A stretch of 64,000 nt of DNA, taken from Flavobacterium sp. YO12 (GTDB lineage: Bacteria > Bacteroidota > Bacteroidia > Flavobacteriales > Flavobacteriaceae). Each line of letters opens with the position of its first letter. The first letter of the stretch is position 1. Below are positions 63,320-64,000 of the stretch, piece by piece. The stretch lies in contig NZ_NRQU01000010.1 of assembly GCF_004119495.1 (NCBI RefSeq), positions 47,066 to 111,065 on the forward strand, written 5' to 3'. The notes under the pieces are model-generated. The model was not told the DNA's origin, made no database searches, and saw nothing but the letters and a program-made list of their open reading frames with translations. Position numbers and translations under genes: made by a program.

Positions 63320-63874
63320 TCATTTCTCCTTTTTAAATTTCAAAATCTGTTTTTTTTCAAGTACAACTAATGAATCACTTGTTAGCTTTAAAATTTTCCA
63401 TTGAAAATTAGACACATCATCATCATTAAAAAAATCAATTACTTTACCTTTTATTTCATACTCAAAAAACAATTGCTTATCATTAGGATAAAAGTTCATT
63501 TTCATTGCCTTATCACTAATATTCAATTTAAGAATTAAGTCATTTTCCTTTGTAACCCAGTTACCACAAACAGAATTTATATTTGTTTTACCAACAGGAC
63601 TATCCGTTATTAAATTATTATTTTTGGAGTAAGCAAAAACCGCAATAAAAACAACATAAATCAGGAGAACAATTAGCTTTTGAACAAGGCTTTTATTTTT
63701 TAAGAACCATGTAAGGCAAAAACTTAAAAACACACCTATAATACTAAAAAAAAGACTTCCTAATAGTGAAGAAGATTGAAGAACATATTCTTTAAAAAAG
63801 AAAAATGTCAGTACAAATATACACACTGCAAATCCAATCGTTGTATAAAATTCTTTATTTAATTTTTGCTTCAT
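63320..63874 (-). CDS. Membrane protein of unknown function
   Basis: 184 residues: three membrane helices (about 11-29, 37-58, 64-82), then a beta-rich soluble part of about 95 residues (CGNWVTKENDLILKLNISDK) with lysine-rich end. The soluble part looks lipocalin-like (GNW...). No family recognised. It stands alone near the window edge. Confidence 0.65.
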   Translation of the reverse strand: MKQKLNKEFYTTIGFAVCIFVLTFFFFKEYVLQSSSLLGSLFFSIIGVFLSFCLTWFLKNKSLVQKLIVLLIYVVFIAVFAYSKNNNLITDSPVGKTNINSVCGNWVTKENDLILKLNISDKAMKMNFYPNDKQLFFEYEIKGKVIDFFNDDDVSNFQWKILKLTSDSLVVLEKKQILKFKKEK

Positions 63875-64000
63875 TATTTTTTATTTTGCATTTGTTCTTT
63901 TATTTCACCCTGCTCCCCAAAGTGTTCATGACAAGCGCTGCGCAAATGTCTCTGACTTTGCGCTACCTTATCTTCTTCTTAAAAACGTAAGGTTCTAAAA
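63875..64000. other. Right edge of the window
   Basis: No gene supported. A 7-bp hairpin GCGCAAA/TTTGCGC lies at 63940-63963. Confidence 0.3.

Overview
The window looks like a chromosomal segment of a Flavobacterium-type member of the Bacteroidetes. The evidence is AT-rich DNA, the Bacteroidetes promoter form TTG-N19-TAnnTTTG (exact in front of both tRNA-fMet copies), a near absence of Shine-Dalgarno sequences, many TonB-dependent or carboxypeptidase-like-domain outer-membrane barrels, short lipoproteins, LytTR two-component genes and tRNA genes with no encoded CCA. No rRNA, CRISPR array, complete insertion sequence, integrase or phage structural gene is visible.

Layout. 1-8.8 kb: the end of a lipoprotein gene, an ABC exporter with a broken N-terminus, alaS, then an M23 peptidase, MerR, LemA and two TPM-domain genes. 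8.8-12.1 kb: an Rrf2 regulator, a 35-codon leader ORF ending Met-Cys-Met-Cys and a TonB-dependent receptor. 12.2-19.2 kb: a small membrane protein, a DUF2490 protein, a frameshifted outer-membrane barrel, der and era. 19.3-39.3 kb: accessory DNA behind a tRNA-fMet gene, with repeated copies of the tRNA 3' end plus its terminator. It carries serine hydrolases, small barrels, a chaperone/usher-like surface-fibre operon, an FGE-like lipoprotein, M13 and S41 peptidases and an AraC-family membrane regulator. 39.5-47.3 kb: a tightly overlapping seven-gene operon running from PnuC and NadR through a MoxR-type AAA+ ATPase and a metallopeptidase/VWA protein to an adenylate-forming ligase. 47.8-53.3 kb: tRNA-Glu, a LytTR two-component system divergent from an outer-membrane barrel, and a homocysteine methyltransferase. 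53.5-58.7 kb: a cobalamin riboswitch driving a BtuB-like receptor, a BtuG-like propeller lipoprotein and a third surface lipoprotein. 58.8-64 kb: DUF4494, a GT39-type membrane protein, DUF4269, a second tRNA-fMet, an exported Ppx/GppA-like protein and a membrane protein.

The two most interesting systems are the PnuC-NadR-MoxR-VWA-ligase operon and the chaperone/usher-like operon. The intergenic DNA is also unusual. It holds arrays of degenerate 8-bp or 7-bp units, often as inverted pairs, and about a dozen near-copies of one terminator hairpin. Four genes are split by single-base shifts, each repairable by one extra base in a homopolymer. That pattern may mean assembly error rather than four pseudogenes.
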